A stretch of 9,500 bases of DNA from Chloroflexota bacterium (GCA_005880525.1 VBFW01000033.1:1-9500), one strand, 5' to 3'. Counted from the stretch's first letter, positions 1-5,900 are shown. Notes: generated from the letters alone by a model not told the origin. Translations and numbers: made by a program.

Positions 1-163
1 GAAGGAAGCGGACCGCGCCGTAGACGCCGCCTGTGTCGGTGATGGCGAGCGCAGGCATCTCGAGCTCGGCGGCGCGCATCGCCAGCTCATACGGGTGCGA
101 GCCGCCGTCGAGGAAGGAGAAGTTGGAGTGGCAGTGGAGCTCGACGTACGGCGACGCGCTCAT
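1..163 (-). CDS. dnaE2: Error-prone DNA polymerase DnaE2, N-terminal fragment (PHP domain), runs off the window
   Basis: Only the first 54 or so codons are visible. The protein opens MSASPYVELHCHSNFSFLDG, the start of the PHP domain of DnaE-type C-family polymerases, with the HCHS metal-ligand motif and SHPYEL/AAELEMPALAITD following the family pattern. DnaE1 and DnaE2 share this opening. DnaE2 is chosen because the gene is last in an imuA-imuB cluster, where it supplies the translesion polymerase active with ImuA/ImuB. The start is uncertain: ATG at 163 fits the family, but in-frame GTG 166 and ATG 187 also exist and none has a good Shine-Dalgarno. After ITD the residues are TGG, where many family members have HDG, so one PHP ligand may be lost. 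A degenerate PHP site is not unusual in DnaE2. The spacer of about 108 bases from the preceding gene carries palindromes and may give dnaE2 its own promoter. Confidence 0.85.
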   Translation of the reverse strand, partial: MSASPYVELHCHSNFSFLDGGSHPYELAMRAAELEMPALAITDTGGVYGAVRFL

Positions 164-191
164 CACGCGACTGCGCGCGCCGCGCATCCGC

Positions 192-245
192 TTTTGTGCG
201 CAATTACACGTTCTGAACACGGAATAACGTGTTTTTGTGCACAAA
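192..245. promoter_or_regulatory. Cluster of palindromes and direct repeats upstream of dnaE2
   Basis: This AT-richer spacer lies between the DUF6504-like gene and dnaE2. It holds a perfect 12-bp palindrome TTTGTGCACAAA (234-245) and an inverted repeat AACACG-N6-CGTGTT (216-233). It also has GTTC-T-GAAC (210-218) and a near copy of the palindrome, TTTTGTGCGCAA (192-203). The last matches TTTTGTGCACAA (233-244) at 11 of 12 positions, 41 bases away. No CGAAC-N4-GTTCG SOS box is present here. The arrangement suggests protein binding sites controlling dnaE2 separately from the upstream genes. The binding protein is unknown. Confidence 0.45.
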
Positions 246-271
246 GTAAGAAATTCGCCATCTGCGAGTAC

Positions 272-520
272 TCAGTCGTAAACGCGCTCGATGAACCACT
301 CGTCCCGCGCCACGTCGTGAAACAGCTCGCACAGCAGGTCGCTGTTGAGCACGACCTTCCAGTACTCGCGCACGACCGCTTGAGCCCACCACTCGGTCTC
401 GACCTTCCAGCGGGCAATGGGATCGACAGGGCCTGACCACGAGCCGGTGATGTAGGCCGGCGTGCCGTCGGCGTTCAACGTGACCGCGACCGGGGTGGGC
501 GGGTTTATAAGGCGCGTCAC
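272..520 (-). CDS. Small DUF6504-like protein coupled to imuB
   Basis: The gene encodes 82 residues from a GTG start that overlaps the imuB stop in a GTGA junction, so it should be translated with imuB. The end, ELFHDVARDEWFIERVYD, and the central tryptophans (SWSGPVDPIARW, ETEWW, REYWKV) match the pattern of small Actinobacteria-type proteins annotated DUF6504. These sit beside imuB/dnaE2 and resemble the C-terminal extension of larger ImuB proteins. Residues 12-40 read as beta strands around a basic/aromatic core. Its biochemical role is not known; position suggests a mutasome accessory or a detached C-terminal ImuB domain. The family assignment rests on remembered motifs, so it is moderately sure. 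That the reading frame is a gene is strongly supported by the overlap and by the conserved-looking end. Confidence 0.75.
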   Translation of the reverse strand: MTRLINPPTPVAVTLNADGTPAYITGSWSGPVDPIARWKVETEWWAQAVVREYWKVVLNSDLLCELFHDVARDEWFIERVYD

Positions 521-1493
521 GCGAATCGCTGTGAGGGAATGGGTGAAGAGGGAAGCACCGGGCGAGGCTTGCGGATGACCGTATCGCCGTGGCGTTCCTG
601 CAAGCGCTCGAGCGCGGCCGTGACCTCGTCGCTGTTGCCATCGCCGCCCGTCCACAGCCTCAGCTGACGTCTGCCCGCGGCCTCGAGAACTGGCAGCTCG
701 ATCCACATCTCCGTGATGGGGGCGTGCGGCTGCCACGACTTGATCCACGAGCCGGCTAGGCCGAACAGCTCCGCGGCGCTGCTGAGCGGATGGCGCACAA
801 CGGATTCGCGCGCTTCGACGTCGCCGTCTTCGCAGGTGAGGCGCACGCGCATCTGCTTGGCGCCGGCGCCTCGCAGTCCAAGCTCATCGGCAAGGTCCCC
901 GCACAGCGCGCGCGCGACGAAGAGCAGGGCTTCGCGATCCTGGACCGGCGGCTCGAACTGCCGGTGCGCGCTAGTGAACATCGGCGGCTGCCACGGCGTC
1001 AGCTGATCCGGCTCGAGCCCGCGTGCGAGCAGCACCGCGCGCTTGCCTTCGCGCCCGAGCTGGCTCTCGAGCTCGCGCGGCCCGATCGCGGCGACCGCGC
1101 CGAGCGTGCGCAGCCCGAGAAGGTCGAGGCGCTCCATCTTTTCGTCGTCGAGCCAGAGCTCGCGCGTGGGGAGTGGGGCGAGGAACGCTCGCGCGTCGTC
1201 GATCTTCAACAGGCGACCCGGGCGCGCGCGTGCCGCCCGAGGTCGTAAAGCGCCGCGGCGATGCGCTCTCGCAGGCCATCGGCCGCGACTGGATCCGAGC
1301 TGAGGAGGGTGGCGTGCGGGCACAGGTGCTCGGCCTGACGAACGGGAAGCCCGGGCTCGACGCTGAACGGGAGCGCTTCTTCGGAAACGGCGAGCACGTG
1401 GCCGTCCGCATCTCCGACGACGACGGGGGTCCCGTACAGGTCGCGCCGGCGCGCCAGCTCGAGGTGGCCGGCTAGACAGCAGCAGATTCGCAT
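517..1493 (-). pseudogene. imuB: imuB (Y-family polymerase-like mutasome subunit) with internal deletion and frameshift
   Basis: ImuB is a catalytically inactive Y-family relative that links ImuA, DnaE2 and the beta clamp. Here it lies in two frames. From ATG 1493 (AGGA six bases upstream, 22-bp overlap with imuA) the first frame reads MRICCCLAGHLELARRRDLYG, then GTPVVVG, VEPGLPVRQAEHLCP and AAALYDL. It reaches a TGA at 1206. A second frame takes over near 1225-1240 with ARPGRLLKIDDARAFLAPLP, LLGLRTLGAVAAIG and a little-finger-like region. It then has QLRLW, a plausible beta-clamp motif, and ends IPSQRF. An alignment by eye to Dpo4 places the join between about residues 90 and 155, so some 60-80 residues are missing, including the segment of the SIDE acidic motif. 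The junction lies in a GCGCGCGC tract. The rest of both halves is clean, so the lesion is recent or is an assembly error. Confidence 0.8.
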
Positions 1494-2269
1494 TCGACGT
1501 CCTGTTGCTGCTCGAGTGCGCTGAGTTGACGCCCCCTCCTTACACCGCCGCTTTCAGCGGCGCCCCCATTACGGTGGGGAGGAGCCGGGTAGAAGATCTC
1601 AAGGTCTGATTCGCCTACCGGCGCCGCCAGCTTGTTCTTGGAGCAGCGGGCGTCCACGTTCAGGCCGACGAGCTGGCCTCGCTCGTAGATCCATCCGGCG
1701 TGCCTGAAGCCAAGGCTCAGGCTCGATGCGTGTGCCAGCGCGCGGCCGGGGGCGTCGACCACGCCGACCACCACGGCGCCCGATCGGGCGGCCCCGGCTT
1801 CCATCGGCGCCAGCCAGGGCTCTGGAATCTCCCCCATTAAAAGGATGAAGCCGGCCCCCGCCCGGGCGAGCGCGGAGGCGGCCTCGCCGGCCGCCTCCGC
1901 AGAGGGAGGAGTGATGACAGTCAGAGAGCCGAGGTCGGGATCGAACGGCAGCATCGCCCACGGGTCGAACTGGCGCGCTGGGTCGATGACCACTGCGTGA
2001 GCGAACTCCTGCGTGGCCTGAGCGAGCAGCGCCAGCGCGAGCGTGAGCTTGCCGCAGGTTCCCGTTCCCGTCAGCAGCGTCAGCCGCCCGCGCGGCAGGC
2101 CGCCGATCCCGGTCAGGCGATCGAGCGGCGTTCCGCTCGGCCAGGGCAGCGGGGGCGGTAGCTCCGCCACCCGCGTGAGCGCCTGGCTTCCGAAGCGGAC
2201 CCGAATCGCTTCGATCGCGTGGTCGAGAGTCTCGGTCTTGCCACCGAGTGGACGTGCTTGTACCTGCAT
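1472..2269 (-). CDS. imuA: ImuA, RecA/SulA-like mutasome protein
   Basis: This 265-residue protein has the RecA-fold plan of ImuA. A lead helix LDHAIEAIRVRFGSQALTRV is followed by PSGTPLDRLTGIGGLPRGRLTLLTG. The P-loop is at residues 68-75, GTGTCGKL. A strand FILLMGE (141-147) sits where Walker B is expected. Near the end come GWIYERGQLVGLNV and ARCSKNKLAAPVG (207-219), like the ARVVKNKVAPP stretch of RecA. The usual Ser/Thr after the P-loop lysine is Leu75, so ATP hydrolysis may be weak or absent. The tail after 230 is Gly/Arg/Gln-rich. ImuA works with ImuB and DnaE2 in damage-induced mutagenesis. The ATG has AAGGGAG just upstream. The gene is first in the operon behind an SOS promoter and overlaps imuB by 22 bases. 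Confidence 0.85.
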   Translation of the reverse strand: MQVQARPLGGKTETLDHAIEAIRVRFGSQALTRVAELPPPLPWPSGTPLDRLTGIGGLPRGRLTLLTGTGTCGKLTLALALLAQATQEFAHAVVIDPARQFDPWAMLPFDPDLGSLTVITPPSAEAAGEAASALARAGAGFILLMGEIPEPWLAPMEAGAARSGAVVVGVVDAPGRALAHASSLSLGFRHAGWIYERGQLVGLNVDARCSKNKLAAPVGESDLEIFYPAPPHRNGGAAESGGVRRGRQLSALEQQQDVECESAAV

Positions 2270-2328
2270 CTCTCCCTTGCTTTGCCTCCGGGGTTTGACG
2301 CAGGGGGGCGGGATGGAGGCTGTCCATT

Positions 2329-2357
2329 AGGTTATCGAACAGATGTTCGAGAGTCAA
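2329..2357 (-). promoter_or_regulatory. SOS-regulated promoter of imuA
   Basis: On the minus strand TTGACT (2357-2352) and TAACCT (2334-2329) are separated by exactly 17 bases, the ideal sigma-70 spacing. The -35 matches five of six consensus positions; the -10 is weaker. The spacer is filled by the LexA-type palindrome, so repressor binding would block polymerase. Transcription would begin near 2322, leaving a leader of about 50 bases before the imuA ATG at 2269. Confidence 0.75.
2335..2350. promoter_or_regulatory. LexA operator (SOS box)
   Basis: TCGAACAGATGTTCGA is a perfect palindrome of two 6-base arms around 4 bases. It fits the Gram-positive SOS consensus CGAACRNRYGTTYG at every position, and the mycobacterial TCGAAC-N4-GTTCGA form. 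It occupies the -35/-10 spacer of the imuA promoter and lies about 50 bases before the divergent kinase start, so LexA could affect both genes. The binding protein is inferred; lexA is not in the window. Confidence 0.9.
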
Positions 2358-2400
2358 GATTTTATTGCGACCGGGGCAGACGTGGCCCATGATCGCGGCC

Positions 2401-4692
2401 ATGAAGCTCGAGCCGGGAACGCGCCTCGGGCCTTATCAGATCCTCGGCGAGCTCGGACGCGGCGGCATGGCGACCGTGTATCGCGCCTACCAGCCGGCGC
2501 TCGAGCGCGAGGTCGCGCTCAAGGTGCTGCCCGACTTTCTCGTCGAGCAACCAGGCTTCAAAGCCCGTTTCCACCGCGAGGCGGTCGCGGTCGCGCGCCT
2601 GCAGCATCCCAACATCCTTTCCGTCTTCGACCACGCCGAGCAGGACGGCGTGACGTACATCGTCAGCGAGTACGTCGAGGGCGGCACGCTCGCCGCGCGG
2701 CTCGGCGCTCCAATCCAGCTCGACTACTGCGTGCGACTGCTGCGACCCGTCGCCGACGCGCTCGACTACGCGCACAGCGAGGGCGTGGTGCATCGCGACG
2801 TGAAGCCCTCCAACATCCTCCTCGACCGCCGCGGCGTGCCGATCCTCTCCGACTTCGGCCTCGCGCGAATCGCGGAGACCGCCGAGAGCGAGAGGCTCAC
2901 GCAGACCGGCGCGATGGTCGGCACGCCGACGTACATGGCCCCCGAGCAGTGCGCAGGTCATGAGGCCGGCCCGCCCGCCGACATCTACGCGCTCGGGGTA
3001 ATCGCGTTCGAGATGATCACGGGCCGCGTGCCCTTCAACGCGCCAACACCGCTCGGCGTGATTGCTGCGCACCAGATGACGCCTCCGCCTTCGCCGCGGA
3101 AATTGAATCCGAGCCTGCCGGAGTCGGTCGTGCAGCCGATCCTCACGTGCCTCGCGAAGGATCCGCGCCAGCGGCAGGAGACGGCGACGGAGTTCATCGA
3201 GCAGCTCGCCATCGCCGTGGCGTCGACCGCGACGCAGTATCCGTTCACCCCGCCGCCGATTGCGTCGCAGCCACCGGCTCCGTCGGGAATGCAGCCTCCG
3301 ATGACCCCGTCACCCTCGTATCCGGCGACGCCGACCTATGTCGCGCCGAGGACGCCGGCGCCGCCATCGGCTCCAGCGCCCCCGACCTACACACCGCCGC
3401 CCGCGATTCCGTATCCCGCGTACACGGCGCCTGCTCCCGCGTACACACCAGCGCCATCGATGCAGTCGCCGTATGCGCCCGCTGCATACGGCGGTCCACA
3501 AGCGCCGGTCGCCACGCCGCCGCCTGCGTACGGCGCGTACACGCCGATGCCGGCGTGGGGGACGCAGCAGCCCGCGGCGCGCAGAGGCGGGCTCGCATCA
3601 TGGGTGTCCATCGTCCTGTGGGTCGGTGTCGCGTTCGGCATCGCGACGATCATCACGGCCGCCGTCATCGAAATCGGCGGCAGCGAGCTGCAGACCTCGG
3701 ACCGAGTCTTCTGGCTGCTGGTCGGAATCGCGGGCGCGCTCGCGACATCGCTGTGTCTTGCGGCGGTGCTGGGTCTCGGCGCTCGCGACCGCTGGGGACC
3801 GGCGATGGCGTGGACGTCGGTCGCGGTCCTCGCCATCACTGTCATCGGCGCGCCGCTGGCCGCGGCGGTCGGATGGGGACTGTCGCAGGCGAAGGGCCAG
3901 CTCGTCGACGCGCAGCCGAGGCCAGGGTCGGGCATGCGGCTCGGCAGCGCGGGCATCGCCGCCGCGCTGACGCTTCTGATCGCCTCGTCCGCCTCCGTGT
4001 GGGGCTGGACGCACAGCGATGCCGGCGGCAGCGACTCGACGAGCAACGCCACGCCCTGTACGGTTCTGCAGCCCGGCACGCAGCTGAAACAGAGCGCCGT
4101 CGGCACTCAGTGCCCCGGTTTCTCGGCTGCCTCGACCGCTTTCCAGCTCGACTGCCGCACCATCGCCTCGCTGCCCAACTCGCTGGACCAGGGCAGCTAT
4201 GACCTGAACAAGAAGGCGGACGGCGGCGGGGCGACGATCGCCGTGCGGACTGACGGCTGCCACTTCGAGTCGCCGGCGTACCAGATCGAGAGCTACTTCG
4301 AGTCGAGCAGCAAGCTCGATGCCGGGCCGCTGCTCCTGGTCGCCGACTTCGTCCCGTCCTCGACACCCGGCTACACAGGCTTCCTCTTCGGGTGTGACGG
4401 CCACTGCGTAGACGCCGACTTCGAGAGCGACAACAAGAAGGTCTACGTCTACGAGGATGGCCAGAGCCTGGTCGAATCGCAGCTCCAGCCGGTTGCGGGA
4501 GTCAACCGGATTGTGGTGGCCTACCAGGATCAGAAGGTTCGGGTGTGGCTGAACGGAACGCTGGTCACGACCCAGGGCCTGACCCGGGTGCGCCCCGCCG
4601 GCAACTACTACTGGTACCTCGTCAACCTCGACAAGTCGCAGCCGGCGGACTCTGTGCTGGTCCAGATGGCGATTTACAAACTGGCGGCCTAG
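2401..4692 (+). CDS. Membrane-anchored PknB-type Ser/Thr protein kinase with LamG-like C-terminal domain
   Basis: The protein has 763 residues from ATG 2401, chosen because kinases of this family begin just before GTRLGPYQILGELG. In-frame ATG 2389 and TTG 2365 are alternatives, and none has a clear Shine-Dalgarno. The kinase domain (about 12-270) is complete: glycine loop LGRGGMATVY (18-27), Lys41 in ALKVL, Glu60, HRDVKPSN (131-138), DFG (151-153) and GTPTYMAPE (174-182). A Pro/Tyr-rich linker (about 283-395) has PAYT-type repeats. Four hydrophobic segments follow (about 400-423, 437-461, 468-494, 515-536). The last 220 residues have six cysteines and end in a jelly-roll-like pattern, NRIVVAYQDQKVRVWLNGTLV, typical of laminin-G/concanavalin-A-like domains. 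It should phosphorylate proteins in response to a ligand or envelope state. The target is unknown. It is divergent from imuA and shares the SOS-box region. Confidence 0.9.
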   Translation: MKLEPGTRLGPYQILGELGRGGMATVYRAYQPALEREVALKVLPDFLVEQPGFKARFHREAVAVARLQHPNILSVFDHAEQDGVTYIVSEYVEGGTLAARLGAPIQLDYCVRLLRPVADALDYAHSEGVVHRDVKPSNILLDRRGVPILSDFGLARIAETAESERLTQTGAMVGTPTYMAPEQCAGHEAGPPADIYALGVIAFEMITGRVPFNAPTPLGVIAAHQMTPPPSPRKLNPSLPESVVQPILTCLAKDPRQRQETATEFIEQLAIAVASTATQYPFTPPPIASQPPAPSGMQPPMTPSPSYPATPTYVAPRTPAPPSAPAPPTYTPPPAIPYPAYTAPAPAYTPAPSMQSPYAPAAYGGPQAPVATPPPAYGAYTPMPAWGTQQPAARRGGLASWVSIVLWVGVAFGIATIITAAVIEIGGSELQTSDRVFWLLVGIAGALATSLCLAAVLGLGARDRWGPAMAWTSVAVLAITVIGAPLAAAVGWGLSQAKGQLVDAQPRPGSGMRLGSAGIAAALTLLIASSASVWGWTHSDAGGSDSTSNATPCTVLQPGTQLKQSAVGTQCPGFSAASTAFQLDCRTIASLPNSLDQGSYDLNKKADGGGATIAVRTDGCHFESPAYQIESYFESSSKLDAGPLLLVADFVPSSTPGYTGFLFGCDGHCVDADFESDNKKVYVYEDGQSLVESQLQPVAGVNRIVVAYQDQKVRVWLNGTLVTTQGLTRVRPAGNYYWYLVNLDKSQPADSVLVQMAIYKLAA

Positions 4693-4710
4693 CAGCTCTC
4701 AGAAACACGA

Positions 4711-4738
4711 GCGCCGGGGCTCCACAGAACCCCGGCGC
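4711..4738. terminator. GC-rich hairpin between convergent genes, probable bidirectional terminator
   Basis: GCGCCGGGG (4711-4719) and CCCCGGCGC (4730-4738) form a perfect 9-bp stem with a 10-base loop, 19 bases after the kinase stop. On the plus strand no T-run follows. On the minus strand the stem is followed by TCGTGTTTCT, a moderately T-rich tail. It therefore looks a better terminator for the minus-strand Lys-rich gene, and may also stop or stabilise the kinase transcript. Confidence 0.7.
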
Positions 4739-4781
4739 AATCGACGACTACGAACTTAGGAATCGCTCGATGAAGAAGCTC

Positions 4782-4847
4782 TTACTTCTTCTTCGAGGCC
4801 TTCTTCTTGGCAGCAGGCTTCTTCGCGGCCTTCTTCTTAGCAGCCAT
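4782..4847 (-). CDS. 21-residue Lys/Ala-rich basic microprotein
   Basis: This very short gene starts at ATG 4847 and stops with TAA. Eleven of its 21 residues are lysine, arranged in KKK/KK blocks separated by AA, PAA and AS (AAKKKAAKKPAAKKK, then a final KKK). There are no acidic or aromatic residues. The pattern resembles the C-terminal tails of histone H1-like and HU-like bacterial proteins, so nucleic-acid or polyphosphate binding is a reasonable inference. No such function is shown. The case for a gene is the Shine-Dalgarno AGAAGGAGGTG (4865-4855), an exact match to the anti-SD core with nine bases from GGAGG to the ATG, the best in the window. A longer in-frame reading from ATG 4925 would give 47 residues but lacks a good ribosome site. 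The hairpin at 4711-4738 lies downstream. Confidence 0.7.
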   Translation of the reverse strand: MAAKKKAAKKPAAKKKASKKK

Positions 4848-4854
4848 GTTCGTG

Positions 4855-4865
4855 CACCTCCTTCT
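4855..4865 (-). promoter_or_regulatory. Consensus Shine-Dalgarno of the Lys-rich microprotein
   Basis: Read on the minus strand the sequence is AGAAGGAGGTG. It contains AAGGAGGT, fully complementary to the 16S anti-SD core. Spacing from GGAGG to the ATG at 4847 is nine bases. Most other genes in this window have weak or no ribosome sites, so this one decides the start and implies strong translation. Confidence 0.75.
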
Positions 4866-5369
4866 CAGTGATACGGACCCGAGGTTCCATGGTTTGGCGA
4901 TCAGCTTCTCTTGGTGAGACGCCATCTATGACCTGTCCTGCACCTGCCTCCTCTGCAACCCCATGGGTATCGCCGCGAGACCTCAACTAATAAGACCTCA
5001 CGACACTGGCGGCTGTGCGAAATGGGTTGCTGACTCGCGTCGGGTCCATTGCCTCTGTGGTGGCAATCGCGAGCAGATACTCCATCCAAACTGTCTTGAT
5101 ACATCGTGTGCATCGCGTTCGTCAATGGGTAGCTAAGATTTTTTTCACAAGACATGCTGGCGAAAAGTCCCAACGCGACACCATCACGACGGTCGCATCA
5201 CATCAATCGACATGCATGCAGCGATGGTCGCGCGCGTCGCATAGACCACTGAGCGAGCTGATGATTTCCCGACGCGAGCGCTCGTGAGGATGCAGTTCTT
5301 CACAATCGCAAACCGCGTTTGTGGAATCGCTGTGCGTTACTCATCGACTTTTTCCACAGTGGAGGACGC
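4866..5369. other. Long intergenic region with lower GC and no convincing gene
   Basis: About 500 bases separate the Lys-rich gene from the first hydrolase. The stretch is visibly less GC-rich than its neighbours and has no third-position GC bias. Frames of 90 codons exist on both strands (minus 5173-4901, plus 5015-5287), but their translations are rich in Arg/Ser/His/Cys with no motif or ribosome site. It likely holds the divergent promoters of the two flanking transcripts and the long 5' leader of the Lys-rich gene. A weak dyad CAAAC-CGC-GTTTG and a 10-bp palindrome CGAGCGCTCG (5275-5284) are present. No RNA gene could be recognised. Confidence 0.6.
5096..5125 (-). promoter_or_regulatory. 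Candidate sigma-70-type promoter for the Lys-rich gene
   Basis: On the minus strand TTGACG (5125-5120) is followed after 18 bases by TATCAA (5101-5096). Both boxes match consensus at four or five positions. Transcription would run toward the Lys-rich gene with a leader of about 240 bases. Such pairs can arise by chance in 500 bases, so this is tentative. Confidence 0.25.
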
Positions 5370-5900
5370 GTGCAATCAGTGAGGCCCAACCTGGTTGCGC
5401 CTGCGCGCAGGGTCGTCCTGGGTCATGGAGCGTCGGGTAGCGCCGCGTCGATGAAGCCGTACGTGGTCGGTTTCAAGCGCAGAGGCATCGACGCGCTGGC
5501 CGTCGACCTGCCGAAGAGCAACGCGCAGCGCGCCATCCAGGTCTTCGTCGCGCAGTCAGGTCGCGACGTGGTCGGTGGCGGCCAGTCCTACGGAGGCCGG
5601 ATGGCCAGCATGGCCGCGGTCGAGGCGGACTTCGCCGGCCTCGTCCTCTTTTCCTATCCGTTGCACCGGCCGGGATTCCCCGATCAGCTGCGAACCGACC
5701 ACTTCAAACAGATCCGCTGCCCCGTCCTCTTCATGAGCGGCGACCGCGATCCGTTCGCACGCATCGACCTGCTGAAGAAGTGGGTCAAGGTGGTCCCCAA
5801 CGCCAAGCTCGAGATCTTCCCGGGGCAAGGGCATGGCCTGCTCGCTGTGCTGGACCAGGCGCTGGACGTCGCCTCAGACTTCGTGAAGTCACTGCCGTGA
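5370..5900 (+). CDS. Small alpha/beta hydrolase (Tex30/dienelactone-hydrolase-like), Ser nucleophile
   Basis: The 176-residue reading from GTG 5370 follows GGAGG by four bases. A GTG three codons later (5379) has better spacing, and TTG 5319 opens the frame further but adds nothing family-like. Motifs of the alpha/beta hydrolase fold are complete: oxyanion-loop LGHGASG (about 17-23) and nucleophile elbow GGQSYGGRMAS with Ser73. A VLFMSGDRDPF segment gives the acid Asp127, and FPGQGHGL gives His155. LVLFSYPLHRPG is typical of the compact KANL3/Tex30-like hydrolases, which have no large lid. The substrate is unknown; an esterase or carboxylester hydrolase is most likely. The stop overlaps the next hydrolase start (GTGA), so the two are probably translated together. 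They belong to different subfamilies, so this is not a simple duplication. Confidence 0.85.
   Translation: MQSVRPNLVAPARRVVLGHGASGSAASMKPYVVGFKRRGIDALAVDLPKSNAQRAIQVFVAQSGRDVVGGGQSYGGRMASMAAVEADFAGLVLFSYPLHRPGFPDQLRTDHFKQIRCPVLFMSGDRDPFARIDLLKKWVKVVPNAKLEIFPGQGHGLLAVLDQALDVASDFVKSLP

Noticed and set aside
210..218. GTTC-T-GAAC as a second SOS box before dnaE2
   Set aside because: The arms are in the reverse order and the spacer is one base, so it does not fit GAAC-N4-GTTC.
790..1475. Plus-strand frames opposite imuB
   Set aside because: Arg/Ala/Glu-rich translations typical of the complement of high-GC genes, while the minus strand carries clear ImuB motifs.
1546..1562. Hairpin CGCCGCT-TTC-AGCGGCG near the end of imuA
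   Set aside because: It lies inside the imuA coding frame with no T-run and imuB follows directly; such stems are common by chance at this GC content.
3387..4106. Long minus-strand frame opposite the kinase
   Set aside because: Lies entirely over the kinase linker and membrane segments, whose frame has clear motifs; it is a high-GC shadow.
4901..5173. Minus-strand frame of 90 codons in the intergenic gap
   Set aside because: Rich in Arg, Ser, His and Cys with no motif, no ribosome site and no codon-position GC bias; it also overlaps the upstream part of the Lys-rich frame.
5275..5284. Palindrome CGAGCGCTCG
   Set aside because: Short and GC-rich, single copy, no partner or positional relation to a promoter.
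5015..5287. Plus-strand frame of 90 codons in the same gap
   Set aside because: No recognisable domain or Shine-Dalgarno, and base composition unlike the real genes.
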